The translations under genes and the position numbers were made by a program. The notes below the pieces were generated by a model that searched no databases, was not told where the DNA came from, and saw only the letters and a list, made by a program, of their open reading frames with translations. From Lentisphaerota bacterium (GTDB lineage: Bacteria; Verrucomicrobiota; Lentisphaeria; Victivallales; Victivallaceae), in contig SUWH01000005.1 in assembly GCA_015061605.1 (NCBI GenBank), positions 1-64,000 on the forward strand: a DNA stretch of 64,000 bases, given 5' to 3'. This document shows positions 8,799 through 17,266 of this stretch, one piece after another (position 1 is the stretch's first letter; each line of letters opens with the position of its first letter).

Positions 8799-9498
8799 TT
8801 GCCGCCTCTTTGTGCCGTACCGAATAGAGCCACAACGCCGCTTCAAAGAGCAGATAGCAGGGCAGGGCAAGCAGTAACTGGCTTGCCACATCCGGCGGAG
8901 AAAGTATTCCCGCCACGATCAGGATGATGACGATCATCCACCGCCGCATTTTTTTTATTTGCACAAGTGAAACCACGTTCAAGCTCAATAGCGCGTAGAC
9001 GATGATCGGGAACTGAAACACCAGCATCCCGGCGATCACCAACCCCAGCACCAGTGACACAAAGTTGCCGATGCCGATCACCGGAGTGAATTCATTTCCC
9101 GCCAGCGAAATGGAAAAACGCATTACTGCCGGAACCATTCCCAGCAGTGCCACTCCGCCGCCAAGCAGCGCAAGAATGATGATAAAAAACATGGGAATTG
9201 CAAGTTTACCCACCTCATCATCACGCAGTGCCGGACGGATGAAATCCCAGATGAACTTTACCGTAAAAGGAAATGACACCACTGCGGCTGCTGTCATCAT
9301 CACTTCCAATCGGACAAAAAACGGTTCCATCAGCGAAAAATAGTGCAGTTTGAAGCCTGCCGGCGCGGAAAATTTAAGCAAGGCATCCACCATTTTTCCG
9401 GAAAATATCCACCCGGGAATACATAATAAAGCAAATACGGCGAATATTTTGAAAAACATCCGCCGCAATGCTTCAAGGTGTTCCAAAACACCATTCAT
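8788..9498 (-). CDS. tatC: Sec-independent protein translocase TatC
   Basis: MNGVLEHLEALRR start, six-TM pattern, adjacent to tatA-like gene. Confidence 0.93.
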   Translation of the reverse strand: MNGVLEHLEALRRMFFKIFAVFALLCIPGWIFSGKMVDALLKFSAPAGFKLHYFSLMEPFFVRLEVMMTAAAVVSFPFTVKFIWDFIRPALRDDEVGKLAIPMFFIIILALLGGGVALLGMVPAVMRFSISLAGNEFTPVIGIGNFVSLVLGLVIAGMLVFQFPIIVYALLSLNVVSLVQIKKMRRWMIVIILIVAGILSPPDVASQLLLALPCYLLFEAALWLYSVRHKEAANGN

Positions 9499-9713
9499 GC
9501 GTTTTTATCATCCTTGTCATCGCCTTTTTCAGCGAGCTTTTTTTCTGCTTCGCCGTCGGCATTTTTGATTTCATCGGCGAACTCGTCGCGGGCGCGTTTG
9601 AACTCCCGTGTCGCTTTGCCCAGACTGCGGGCGATCTCCGGGATGCGGTTGGCTCCAAAGAGCATCAACACGACCAACAGAATAAGAACGATTTCCGGCC
9701 AACCTAAACTCAT
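9495..9713 (-). CDS. tatA: TatA/TatE-family translocase subunit
   Basis: GWPEIVLILLVVLMLFGANRIPEIARSLGKATREFKRA. Confidence 0.93.
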   Translation of the reverse strand: MSLGWPEIVLILLVVLMLFGANRIPEIARSLGKATREFKRARDEFADEIKNADGEAEKKLAEKGDDKDDKNA

Positions 9714-9728
9714 AATGTATTCTCCTTG

Positions 9729-10292
9729 TTAGAAGTTTGCAATATCGTCACAGATCCACTCCGCTCCATCGCGGTACTTGTCAAGGGAAGTCGGAGGGGT
9801 ACTTGCTTCTCCGGAACCGAATGTCCCGTCGCTTCCGGCAGAGATCAGGTCAAATCCACCGGCTTTGAGTATGCCGGGGTAACGGAAGTAGACCGGATTG
9901 CCCCAGGCGTCGATGACTTGAGTTCCATCCATAAAACGTCCCATGGTATCCATCTCAAGGGTGCGGATGAAGTTTTTGTAAAACTCTGAATACATCTTGT
10001 TTTTACCGGTAGCATCAGTGGCGAGTTTGTAATCGGTTGCATTGATCGTTATTTTGGCATTGGCGGTATCAATATTGATGGTGACGAAACTGCCGCTGGC
10101 GGGGGGGATGAAGCCCGATTTCTGTTTGGCAAATTCAAATGCTGCATTGAGCCGGGTGATCAGTCCCTGCGTAGCAGATTCTTTGGATTTGTTCCGGGCA
10201 TAGCTGTAACCGGCAAAGCCCAATGTGGCAAGAATGGTGATAATCACCACCACGCCGAGGATCTCGATCAATGTAAAACTGTTGCGTTTCAT
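9729..10292 (-). CDS. GspG-like pseudopilin
   Basis: MKRNSFTLIEILGVVVIITILATLGFAGYSYARNKSKESATQG; WGNPVYFRYPG. Confidence 0.85.
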   Translation of the reverse strand: MKRNSFTLIEILGVVVIITILATLGFAGYSYARNKSKESATQGLITRLNAAFEFAKQKSGFIPPASGSFVTINIDTANAKITINATDYKLATDATGKNKMYSEFYKNFIRTLEMDTMGRFMDGTQVIDAWGNPVYFRYPGILKAGGFDLISAGSDGTFGSGEASTPPTSLDKYRDGAEWICDDIANF

Positions 10293-10355
10293 TCAAAAAA
10301 CTCCTTGATTTTATGTCTATATGGGAATATAATATATAAAGGAGAAAAATGCAAG

Positions 10356-11057
10356 ATGAAAATCAAAGGAAAATGCGTTTTAATTACCGGAAGTGCCAAA
10401 AGAGGCGGCGCTGAACTGGTAAAAACCTTTGCTTCCGCCGGGGCAAGGGTGATTCTGCATTGCAATAATTCGGTAAATGAAGCGGAACAGCTTTTGCCGA
10501 CTCTGCCCGGAACCGGACACCGGATCATCCGGGCGGATTTTGCAAAAATGGCAGAGGTGGAACGTTTGATCAGCGAAGCCGGAGTATTTGATATTCTCAT
10601 CAACAACGCTTCGATTTTTTTCCGTCCCGGTTCTCCGGAAGATTTGAACAGCGCCGGACTTTATGACCAAATAAACTTTCTTGCTCCAAAGAAACTGCTT
10701 GAAGCATGGGCAAAGCAGCCGCTCCCTGAAGCGTGTGCAATCAATATTCTTGATCAGGCGGTTTTGAAACCGGGTTCCGGCGGTTACTGGCAGTCGCGTT
10801 ACGACCTTATGCAGTTGACTTTTGAGCTTGCGGTGAAACTGGGAAAACAGAATTTCCGGGTCAATGCCGTTGCGCCCGGCCCCATGCTGCCGCCCTATTG
10901 GAAACCGGATTCAAAAATGGAAAAAACTTTGCCGACTCTCCCCATCCCCCGTCCGGTGGATGTGGCTGATTTTGCTCAAACGGTAAAGTTTTTATGTGAA
11001 GCTGATTCAATAACCGGTGCTGTACTTCCGGTGGATTGCGGTCAGCATCTGGTGTAA
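10356..11057 (+). CDS. Short-chain dehydrogenase/reductase, FolM/pteridine-reductase-like
   Basis: VLITGSAKRGG, ILINNASIF, RVNAVAPGPMLPP; AAAGGAG before ATG 10356. Confidence 0.85.
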   Translation: MKIKGKCVLITGSAKRGGAELVKTFASAGARVILHCNNSVNEAEQLLPTLPGTGHRIIRADFAKMAEVERLISEAGVFDILINNASIFFRPGSPEDLNSAGLYDQINFLAPKKLLEAWAKQPLPEACAINILDQAVLKPGSGGYWQSRYDLMQLTFELAVKLGKQNFRVNAVAPGPMLPPYWKPDSKMEKTLPTLPIPRPVDVADFAQTVKFLCEADSITGAVLPVDCGQHLV

Positions 11058-12190
11058 AGTTCCACGCCGCCGACAATCGTATTACAGACATTGAAATCCT
11101 TGTCCAAAAGGACGATATCTGCCAAAAATCCCGGTTCGAGACGGCCGCGGTCAAAGAGTTTGAGCGACATTGCCGCAGAGAGTGAAGTCGCTTTGACCGC
11201 CTCTTTAAGCGGCAATCCGGTGACTTCAACCACATTTTTGAATGCGGTTGCCAGCTGCAAGGTGCTTCCGGCAAGGGCTCCGCCATCTTTCAGACGCGCC
11301 GCGCCGTTGGCGACCAGTACCGGCAGACCGCCGAGATCGTATTCCCCGTCAGGCATTCCGGCGGCGCGCATGGCATCGGTGATCAGTATGACGTGTTCAG
11401 CGCCTTTGGTTTGGAACACCAGCTTGATCATCGCCGGATCGATGTGCAGTTTGTCGCAGATAAGTTCAGCATAGACATCCAAATGGAGCAATCCCGCACC
11501 CACCAGACCGATGTCCCGGTGGTGAAGCGGTGTCATCTGATTGCAGAAGTGGGACAAGTTGCGCAATCCCGCCTGATGTGCCTTTGCAAAATCACTGTAC
11601 TTGGCTCCGCTGTGGGTACAGGACGGCGTGATGCCGCGGGTCAGCATGGCAGAGGTGAATTCCACTCCACCATCCATTTCAACCGCATAAGTTATCTTCT
11701 TTACTGGAAAGACCGCATTGAGCCGGTCGACTTCTGCGGCATCGGGCAGCCGGACAAATGCCGGGTTCTGCGCTCCGGCGCATTTCGGGTTGATGTAAGG
11801 TCCTTCAAGGTGTACTCCGGGGATGCGGCAACTGCGGCTCTGGTCGCATTTTGCAATGGAAGACAATGCGGCGGCAAGCTGTTCCTCTGATACGGTGAGA
11901 GTGGTGGGCAGCAGCGTGGTGACACCTTCGGCAAGTTTGTTTTCGGCGATGAGCTGAACTCCTTCGGCACTCCCGTCGCAGAAGTCGAAGTTGTTTCTGC
12001 CGTGGCAATGTACATCGATAAAACCGGGAAGAACCATCTTTCCTGCGGCATCAATGACCTTTGCTCCGGCAGGAGCAGTTATTTCATTTGCTGAAACTGC
12101 AGCGATTTTATTGTTTTCAACAAGAAGTGAACCGCAGGCGATCTCCAGATCCGGAGAGACGATATGAGCATTTTTTATTAATGTAAACAT
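11042..12190 (-). CDS. nagA: N-acetylglucosamine-6-phosphate deacetylase
   Basis: LPGFIDVHCHG, GVHLEGPYINPKCAGAQ, LITDAMRAAGMPDGEYDLGG motifs. Confidence 0.93.
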   Translation of the reverse strand: MFTLIKNAHIVSPDLEIACGSLLVENNKIAAVSANEITAPAGAKVIDAAGKMVLPGFIDVHCHGRNNFDFCDGSAEGVQLIAENKLAEGVTTLLPTTLTVSEEQLAAALSSIAKCDQSRSCRIPGVHLEGPYINPKCAGAQNPAFVRLPDAAEVDRLNAVFPVKKITYAVEMDGGVEFTSAMLTRGITPSCTHSGAKYSDFAKAHQAGLRNLSHFCNQMTPLHHRDIGLVGAGLLHLDVYAELICDKLHIDPAMIKLVFQTKGAEHVILITDAMRAAGMPDGEYDLGGLPVLVANGAARLKDGGALAGSTLQLATAFKNVVEVTGLPLKEAVKATSLSAAMSLKLFDRGRLEPGFLADIVLLDKDFNVCNTIVGGVELYTRC

Positions 12191-12388
12191 GATTGCTTTC
12201 CTTATATGTTTTTGTCCTTTCTGATAATATAATACAATATAGTAAAACTTTAAATGTACAAAAACGCATTCTGCATGGACAATAATGCAAAAATGCTTTC
12301 AATATGGCAGATTTATTTGATTTCTGCAGGAAGTTGCACTATATTAAACTGTTGACGATGTGTTACCAAACAATCAGGGAATTATATT

Positions 12389-13297
12389 ATGAGCTTGTCA
12401 CTTTTGATCCTCGCTGCCGGTATGGGCAGCCGCTATGGAAGTTTGAAACAATTGGACCAGATGGGGCCTTCCGGTGAAACGGTTATGGACTATTCGGTCT
12501 TTGATGCGCTGCGTTCCGGTTTTGACCGGGTGATTTTTGTCATCCGCCGCGATTTTGAAGAGGAATTCAAAAATGTCATCGGCAAACGCTATGAAGGCAA
12601 AGTGAAAATCGAATACGCTTTTCAGGATAAAAACGATCTGCCCGGAAACTTCAAATGCCCCGAAGGGCGGGAGAAACCATGGGGAACCGGACATGCCGTT
12701 TATGCCGCAAGACATTTGCTCAATGAACCATTTGCCGTTATCAACGCTGACGATTTTTACGGACGCGACAGCTACAAACAGTTGGCGGAATATCTCTCCA
12801 ACCCACCCGCTCCGGGAAAAGTACGCGGTTGTATCGCCAGTTTTATTTTGAGTAACACTTTGAGTGAAAACGGTTCGGTTTCCCGTGGCATTTGCAGCGA
12901 TGACGGCAAGGGACACCTTACCAAAGTTGTGGAAAATACCAGGATCTACCGCCGCGCCGACGGCAAGGTCGTGAGCTTGATGGAAGATGGCACAGAAGTT
13001 GAACTTACCGGCAATGAACCGGCTTCCATGAACTCCTGGGGCTTTATGCCGGAGATGGTCAATGAGATCGAAAAGCTTTTTATTGAATTTCTCAATGCCC
13101 GCGGAACTGAATTGAAAAGCGAATTTTATCTTCCCGGTGTCGTCGATTCTCTTATCAACAGCGGTAAAGCCGAGATCGCCATGCGTTACAGCAAGGACAG
13201 CTGGTTCGGCGTTACTTATAAAGAGGACCGTCCGTTCGTTCAGGCGGCATTGAAGCGTCTGGTCGACTCCGGAGCTTATCCGGAAAAACTTTTTTAA
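12389..13297 (+). CDS. Sugar-1-phosphate nucleotidyltransferase
   Basis: LLILAAGMGSRYGSLKQLDQMGPSGETVMDYS and VINADDFYGRDSY. Confidence 0.88.
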   Translation: MSLSLLILAAGMGSRYGSLKQLDQMGPSGETVMDYSVFDALRSGFDRVIFVIRRDFEEEFKNVIGKRYEGKVKIEYAFQDKNDLPGNFKCPEGREKPWGTGHAVYAARHLLNEPFAVINADDFYGRDSYKQLAEYLSNPPAPGKVRGCIASFILSNTLSENGSVSRGICSDDGKGHLTKVVENTRIYRRADGKVVSLMEDGTEVELTGNEPASMNSWGFMPEMVNEIEKLFIEFLNARGTELKSEFYLPGVVDSLINSGKAEIAMRYSKDSWFGVTYKEDRPFVQAALKRLVDSGAYPEKLF

Positions 13298-13309
13298 CAG
13301 GTGATTTTT

Positions 13310-14413
13310 ATGGCTGCTCCATACTCCCAGCAGGAGATCCGGCGTTTGATCGGAATGTTTGAAGTATACGGTGATTTTCTGGTCGGAACTCCTTTCGGCA
13401 ACGGCAATGTCAATGATACATTTCAGTTGACCTTTGATCAGGGCGGAGTGCGGCTGCATTACATTTTGCAGCGCATCAACTCAAATGTTTTCAAAGAGCC
13501 GGTCAAGGTTATGGAAAATGTCGCCCGGGTCACCGGACATATTTTGAAAAAAATCCGCGCCGCTCACGCCGAAACCCGCAAACGCACCATCCGGCTGCTC
13601 AATGCTCATGATGGCAGACCTTTTGCCATCGACGACAGGGGCAATTGCTGGCGCGCGTATGTGTTTATTGAACACGCCCGCGCTTATGAGGTGCTGGAAA
13701 CTCCGGAACAGGCGTTTTGTGCCGCGCAGGGATTCGGTGAGTTTCAGGCACAGCTGGCAGACTTGAAAGGCCGTCTGCATGAAACGATCCCCGATTTTCA
13801 CAACACTCCCAAACGGATAGCGCAGTTGGAAGCTGCCATAAAGGCAGATCCCTGCAACCGGGTCAAAGAGGTTGAACGCGAAATCGAATTTGTCCTGTCA
13901 CGCCAAGATGAGTGCGGACGGTTGCTTGAACTCAATAAAAGCGGCGATATCCCCGAACGCATCACTCATAATGATACCAAAGCAAATAATATCCTTATCG
14001 ACGACCTCACCGGAGAAGCGGTTTGTGTCATCGACCTTGATACCGTGATGCCGGGGCTGTCGCTCTATGACTTCGGTGACATGGTGCGCAGCGGAACCAA
14101 CCCTGCCGAAGAAGATGAGCTTGATCTCAATAAAGTCGGAATGCGTTTTGATATGTATCAGGGCTTTTATGAAGGATTTGTCAAAGCCGCCGGAGATATC
14201 CTCACTCCGGCTGAATTGGAAAATCTGCCCTTCTCCGGTAAACTTATCACTCTGGAGATCGGGACCCGTTTCCTTACCGATTATCTCGCCGGCGATGTGT
14301 ACTTCAAAACCCGCCGCCCCAAACAGAACCTTGACCGGTGCCGCACCCAGTTCAAGCTGGTCGAGTCAATGGAGGCGCAGATGAATCGTATGAAAGCGTT
14401 GCTGCAAGCATGA
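13310..14413 (+). CDS. APH/choline-kinase-family phosphotransferase, candidate N-acetylhexosamine 1-kinase (NahK-like)
   Basis: GNGNVNDTFQLTF, THNDTKANNILID, CVIDLDTVMPGLSLYDFGDMVR; directly downstream of the nucleotidyltransferase. Confidence 0.85.
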   Translation: MAAPYSQQEIRRLIGMFEVYGDFLVGTPFGNGNVNDTFQLTFDQGGVRLHYILQRINSNVFKEPVKVMENVARVTGHILKKIRAAHAETRKRTIRLLNAHDGRPFAIDDRGNCWRAYVFIEHARAYEVLETPEQAFCAAQGFGEFQAQLADLKGRLHETIPDFHNTPKRIAQLEAAIKADPCNRVKEVEREIEFVLSRQDECGRLLELNKSGDIPERITHNDTKANNILIDDLTGEAVCVIDLDTVMPGLSLYDFGDMVRSGTNPAEEDELDLNKVGMRFDMYQGFYEGFVKAAGDILTPAELENLPFSGKLITLEIGTRFLTDYLAGDVYFKTRRPKQNLDRCRTQFKLVESMEAQMNRMKALLQA

Positions 14414-15123
14414 AAAACAGATTTCCAACTATCGGCATAACTCCACAGTGGGATGTTGAAAAAGAGTTGTGTACCATGCGGCCGTCCTATATAGAGGCAC
14501 TGGAAAATGCCGGGGCTTTGCCGGTGATAATTCCGGTTACCGGGAACCGCCGGACACTTGATTTTTACATTGAAAAGTGTGATGCCTTGCTTTTCAGCGG
14601 CGGGCAGGATATCCAGCCGCAGTTGTACGGAGAGGAAACTCAACCCCATTGCGGAGCTCTGGTGCCGGTGCGTGACCGGATCGAAAGTTATATTTTTGAA
14701 CGGGCTATGGCTCTGGATAAGATCATATTCGGTATCTGCCGCGGATTTCAGATGATAAATGTTGCCTGCGGGGGTACGCTGTATCAGGATTTGAAAATTG
14801 ATCACGGCACCGGAATCAAACACCGTATGGATGAACCGTTCAACCGCAGTGCGCATTTGGTCACCGCGGTTCCGGGTACGCCGCTTGCTGCGTTGCTCGG
14901 AGAAGCGCCGTTTGAAGTCAACAGTGTGCATCATCAGGGGGCAAAAGTTCTGGGCAAAGGATTAGAGGCAATGGCGATTTCCGAAGATGGTATTGTCGAA
15001 GCCGTCTATATGCCGGAACGCCGTTTCGTCCGGGCTGTACAGTGGCATCCGGAGTGGTATTTTAAAGAGAATGCCGACAGTGCGGCGCTGATACAGGAAT
15101 TTGTCGATACCGCCCGCGGTTGA
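14410..15123 (+). CDS. Gamma-glutamyl-GABA hydrolase-like class I glutamine amidotransferase (peptidase C26)
   Basis: LLFSGGQDIQPQLYGEE, IFGICRGFQMINVACGGTLYQDL, VQWHPEW; ATGA overlap with the upstream gene. Confidence 0.9.
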   Translation: MKNRFPTIGITPQWDVEKELCTMRPSYIEALENAGALPVIIPVTGNRRTLDFYIEKCDALLFSGGQDIQPQLYGEETQPHCGALVPVRDRIESYIFERAMALDKIIFGICRGFQMINVACGGTLYQDLKIDHGTGIKHRMDEPFNRSAHLVTAVPGTPLAALLGEAPFEVNSVHHQGAKVLGKGLEAMAISEDGIVEAVYMPERRFVRAVQWHPEWYFKENADSAALIQEFVDTARG

Positions 15124-15145
15124 TAACAGCCACTTGGGGGCTGCT

Positions 15146-15470
15146 CGGGAGAAGGGAAAAACTTTTTTTCCCGGGAAAAAAAGTTTTTCCCTTCTCCCGA
15201 ACCCTCATCCTTTTTCAAAAAAAGCGAGGTGTGGAATTGGTTCACTTCGCTAACCAAGCTGTGCCGCGACAATCCGCCGTCGCTCTGCGAGCTATGGCGG
15301 GACAGGCGGAGCGGCAAACACCTCGCTTTTCTCGAAAATGGGTGTTGAATTGGCTCGCTTCGCTAACCAAGCTGTGCCGCGACAATCCGCCGTCGCTCTG
15401 CGAGCTATGGCGGGACAGGCGGAGCGGCAAACACCTCGCTTTTCCCGTGAAAAGAGGTTTTCCCCCTCCC
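15146..15470 (+). repeat. R1b: 54-bp perfect palindrome (15146..15199) followed by two tandem copies of a ~113-bp unit
   Basis: CGGGAGAAGGGAAAAACTTTTTTTCCC|GGGAAAAAAAGTTTTTCCCTTCTCCCG; then TTCGCTAACCAAGCTGTGCCGCGACAATCCGCCGTCGCTCTGCGAGCTATGGCGGGACAGGCGGAGCGGCAAACACCTCGCTTTTC twice, at 15245 and 15358. Confidence 0.93.
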
Positions 15471-15488
15471 CACGATACCAACACCGCT

Positions 15489-16715
15489 TTATTTGGCGGC
15501 GGCGGCGACTTTTTTGAGCATTGCCGGGATGTCGATTTTTTGCGGGCACTTCTTTTTGCACAGACCGCAGGAGACGCAGGCAGAAGCCTGCTGTTTTTTA
15601 TTCATACGGTTGTAGGAGCGCTCAAATCGGGATTTGCTGCCGCTGATTTTAAAGTTGTTGTAGGCGGTGAAGTTGCCGGGGATATTCACTCCGACCGGGC
15701 AGGGCATGCAGTAACGGCAGGCGGTGCAGAGGATTATGCCGGTTTTCTGGTAGGCATTGATGGCGGTATCGACCACCTTTTGTTCCGCCGGGGAAAGGGG
15801 TTTGAAAGCGGTAAAGGTTTTTATATTGTCTTCAAGATGTTCTGTCATGGTCATGCCGGAGAGGATGCACAGCACATTGGGCAGAGAACCAACATAGCGG
15901 AACGCCCATGATGCCACGCTGACATCGGGATTGCTCCGTTTGAAAACTTCCCGGGCCTCCTCATTGAGCGTTGCCAGAGCGCCGCCGCGCAGCGGTTCCA
16001 TGACGACGACGGGGATATTGAGCTTGGTCAATATTTCATACTGTTCGCGGGAGCGGTAGATGGTCCAGTCGAGATAGTTGAGCTGGATCTGGGCGAAATC
16101 CCATGGATATGCTGAAGCGATATTCTGAAGTACCTGCGGTGTGTCGTGGAAAGAAAATCCCAGATGTTTGATCTTTCCTTCCTCTTTTTTCTTTTTCAGA
16201 AATTCGTAAACTTTGAATTTTTGGGCCTTTTTCCAACTGTTGCCGTTCAGGGCGTGGAGTAAATAGAAGTCAAAATAGGGGGTTTTGCATTTTTTGAGCT
16301 GTTCGTTGAAAATGCGTTCCACGTCAGCAGGACGGCGCAGATGACTTACCGGCATTTTGTCGGCGAGCATATAGCTGCCGCGCGGATAAGCTGAAAGCAC
16401 TTCTCCGGCGCAATTTTCACTTTCGCCGCCGTGATAAAACCAGGCGGTATCGAAGTAATTTACGCCGTGTTTCATGGCGATCGCGATCTGTTTTTTAACG
16501 GTATCAAGATCGATTTTTCCATTGAGTCTGGGCAGTCTCATCATGCCGTAACCCAGCATCGGAACGGTAAGGGCGGTATCTTTGTAACGGCGGCGGGAAA
16601 TTTTTCCGGGTTCGTTTTTTGCCGGAGCAGGGGCGGCGGCAACTGAAGTGATTCTGGAAACCGGGGCGAGGGCAGTTACTGCCAGCAGATTTTTCAAAAA
16701 GTCACGGCGATCCAT
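15489..16715 (-). CDS. Tat-exported aldo/keto reductase with C-terminal 4Fe-4S motifs
   Basis: MDRRDFLKNLL Tat-type leader; AKR fold motifs (YFDTAWFYHGGESE); CTACRYCMPCPVG and CVSCGLCKKKCPQ. Confidence 0.9.
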   Translation of the reverse strand: MDRRDFLKNLLAVTALAPVSRITSVAAAPAPAKNEPGKISRRRYKDTALTVPMLGYGMMRLPRLNGKIDLDTVKKQIAIAMKHGVNYFDTAWFYHGGESENCAGEVLSAYPRGSYMLADKMPVSHLRRPADVERIFNEQLKKCKTPYFDFYLLHALNGNSWKKAQKFKVYEFLKKKKEEGKIKHLGFSFHDTPQVLQNIASAYPWDFAQIQLNYLDWTIYRSREQYEILTKLNIPVVVMEPLRGGALATLNEEAREVFKRSNPDVSVASWAFRYVGSLPNVLCILSGMTMTEHLEDNIKTFTAFKPLSPAEQKVVDTAINAYQKTGIILCTACRYCMPCPVGVNIPGNFTAYNNFKISGSKSRFERSYNRMNKKQQASACVSCGLCKKKCPQKIDIPAMLKKVAAAAK

Positions 16716-16974
16716 AGAAAACCCTTTCTGTATTCTTTTGTGTCATCTGTATAATATATAACGCCTTAAGATCGTTTTTGCAAATGCTGAAACAAAAAAA
16801 TCAAAAAAAAATCAAAAAAAACTGTCACAGCTGTCCCATAAAATAAGAAAAACATCTGCTCTCTCAAGTTTTTCAGCAAAAGAAAATTGAATTTTGAAAA
16901 AGTGATTTTGGCAGATTCAGTTTTGCGCGGGCAAAACGTGCGTGCCGTCAGGCCGCACCGACATTTTACGCCGT

Positions 16975-17230
16975 GCTAAAAAAACGGATGATGCAATCGG
17001 CGGATGGATCGTGTGGCAATCTCGTGTTTTGCAAGCAAGACGAGCGGGGATCCGTCTTCGCCTAGGCTCCGCCGGGACAAGGCATACTTGTATCCTCTTC
17101 GCTTGTCACGGCGAAATGCAATGGAGCCGGACGAGGCGAGTGCAGCAAGGCGCGAGATTGGCCGCGAGACGCCGCCGTCCGTTGTTTTTTATGAGATGTC
17201 TGTGAAAAACTGTTGTAAAACGGAGAAGTT
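16975..17230 (+). repeat. R2 copy B, diverged intergenic repeat
   Basis: Aligns in blocks to 3190..3450 (GCAATCGGCGGATGG, GGATCCGTCTTCGCCTAGGCTCCGCCG, CTTGTCACGGCGAAATGCAATGGAGCCGGA, TTTATGAGATGTCTGTGAAAA). Confidence 0.55.
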
Positions 17231-17266
17231 ATACAACAGTTTTGGAAATTACCGAAAATGCCGGAA

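Noticed and set aside
12398-13459. 353-aa minus-strand ORF
   Set aside because: Shadow of the nucleotidyltransferase, which has clear motifs on the plus strand.
15245-15470. Possible CRISPR-like array
   Set aside because: Only two copies of a 113-bp unit, no short repeat/unique spacer alternation, no cas genes.
15120-15911. 263-aa plus-strand ORF over the R1b repeats
   Set aside because: Made of translated palindrome and tandem repeat plus antisense of the AKR gene; no protein signature.
16790-16830. A-tract run (AAAAAAATCAAAAAAAAATCAAAAAAAACTG) as a regulatory element
   Set aside because: AT-rich promoter-like sequence upstream of the AKR gene; curvature plausible but nothing specific to support a site.
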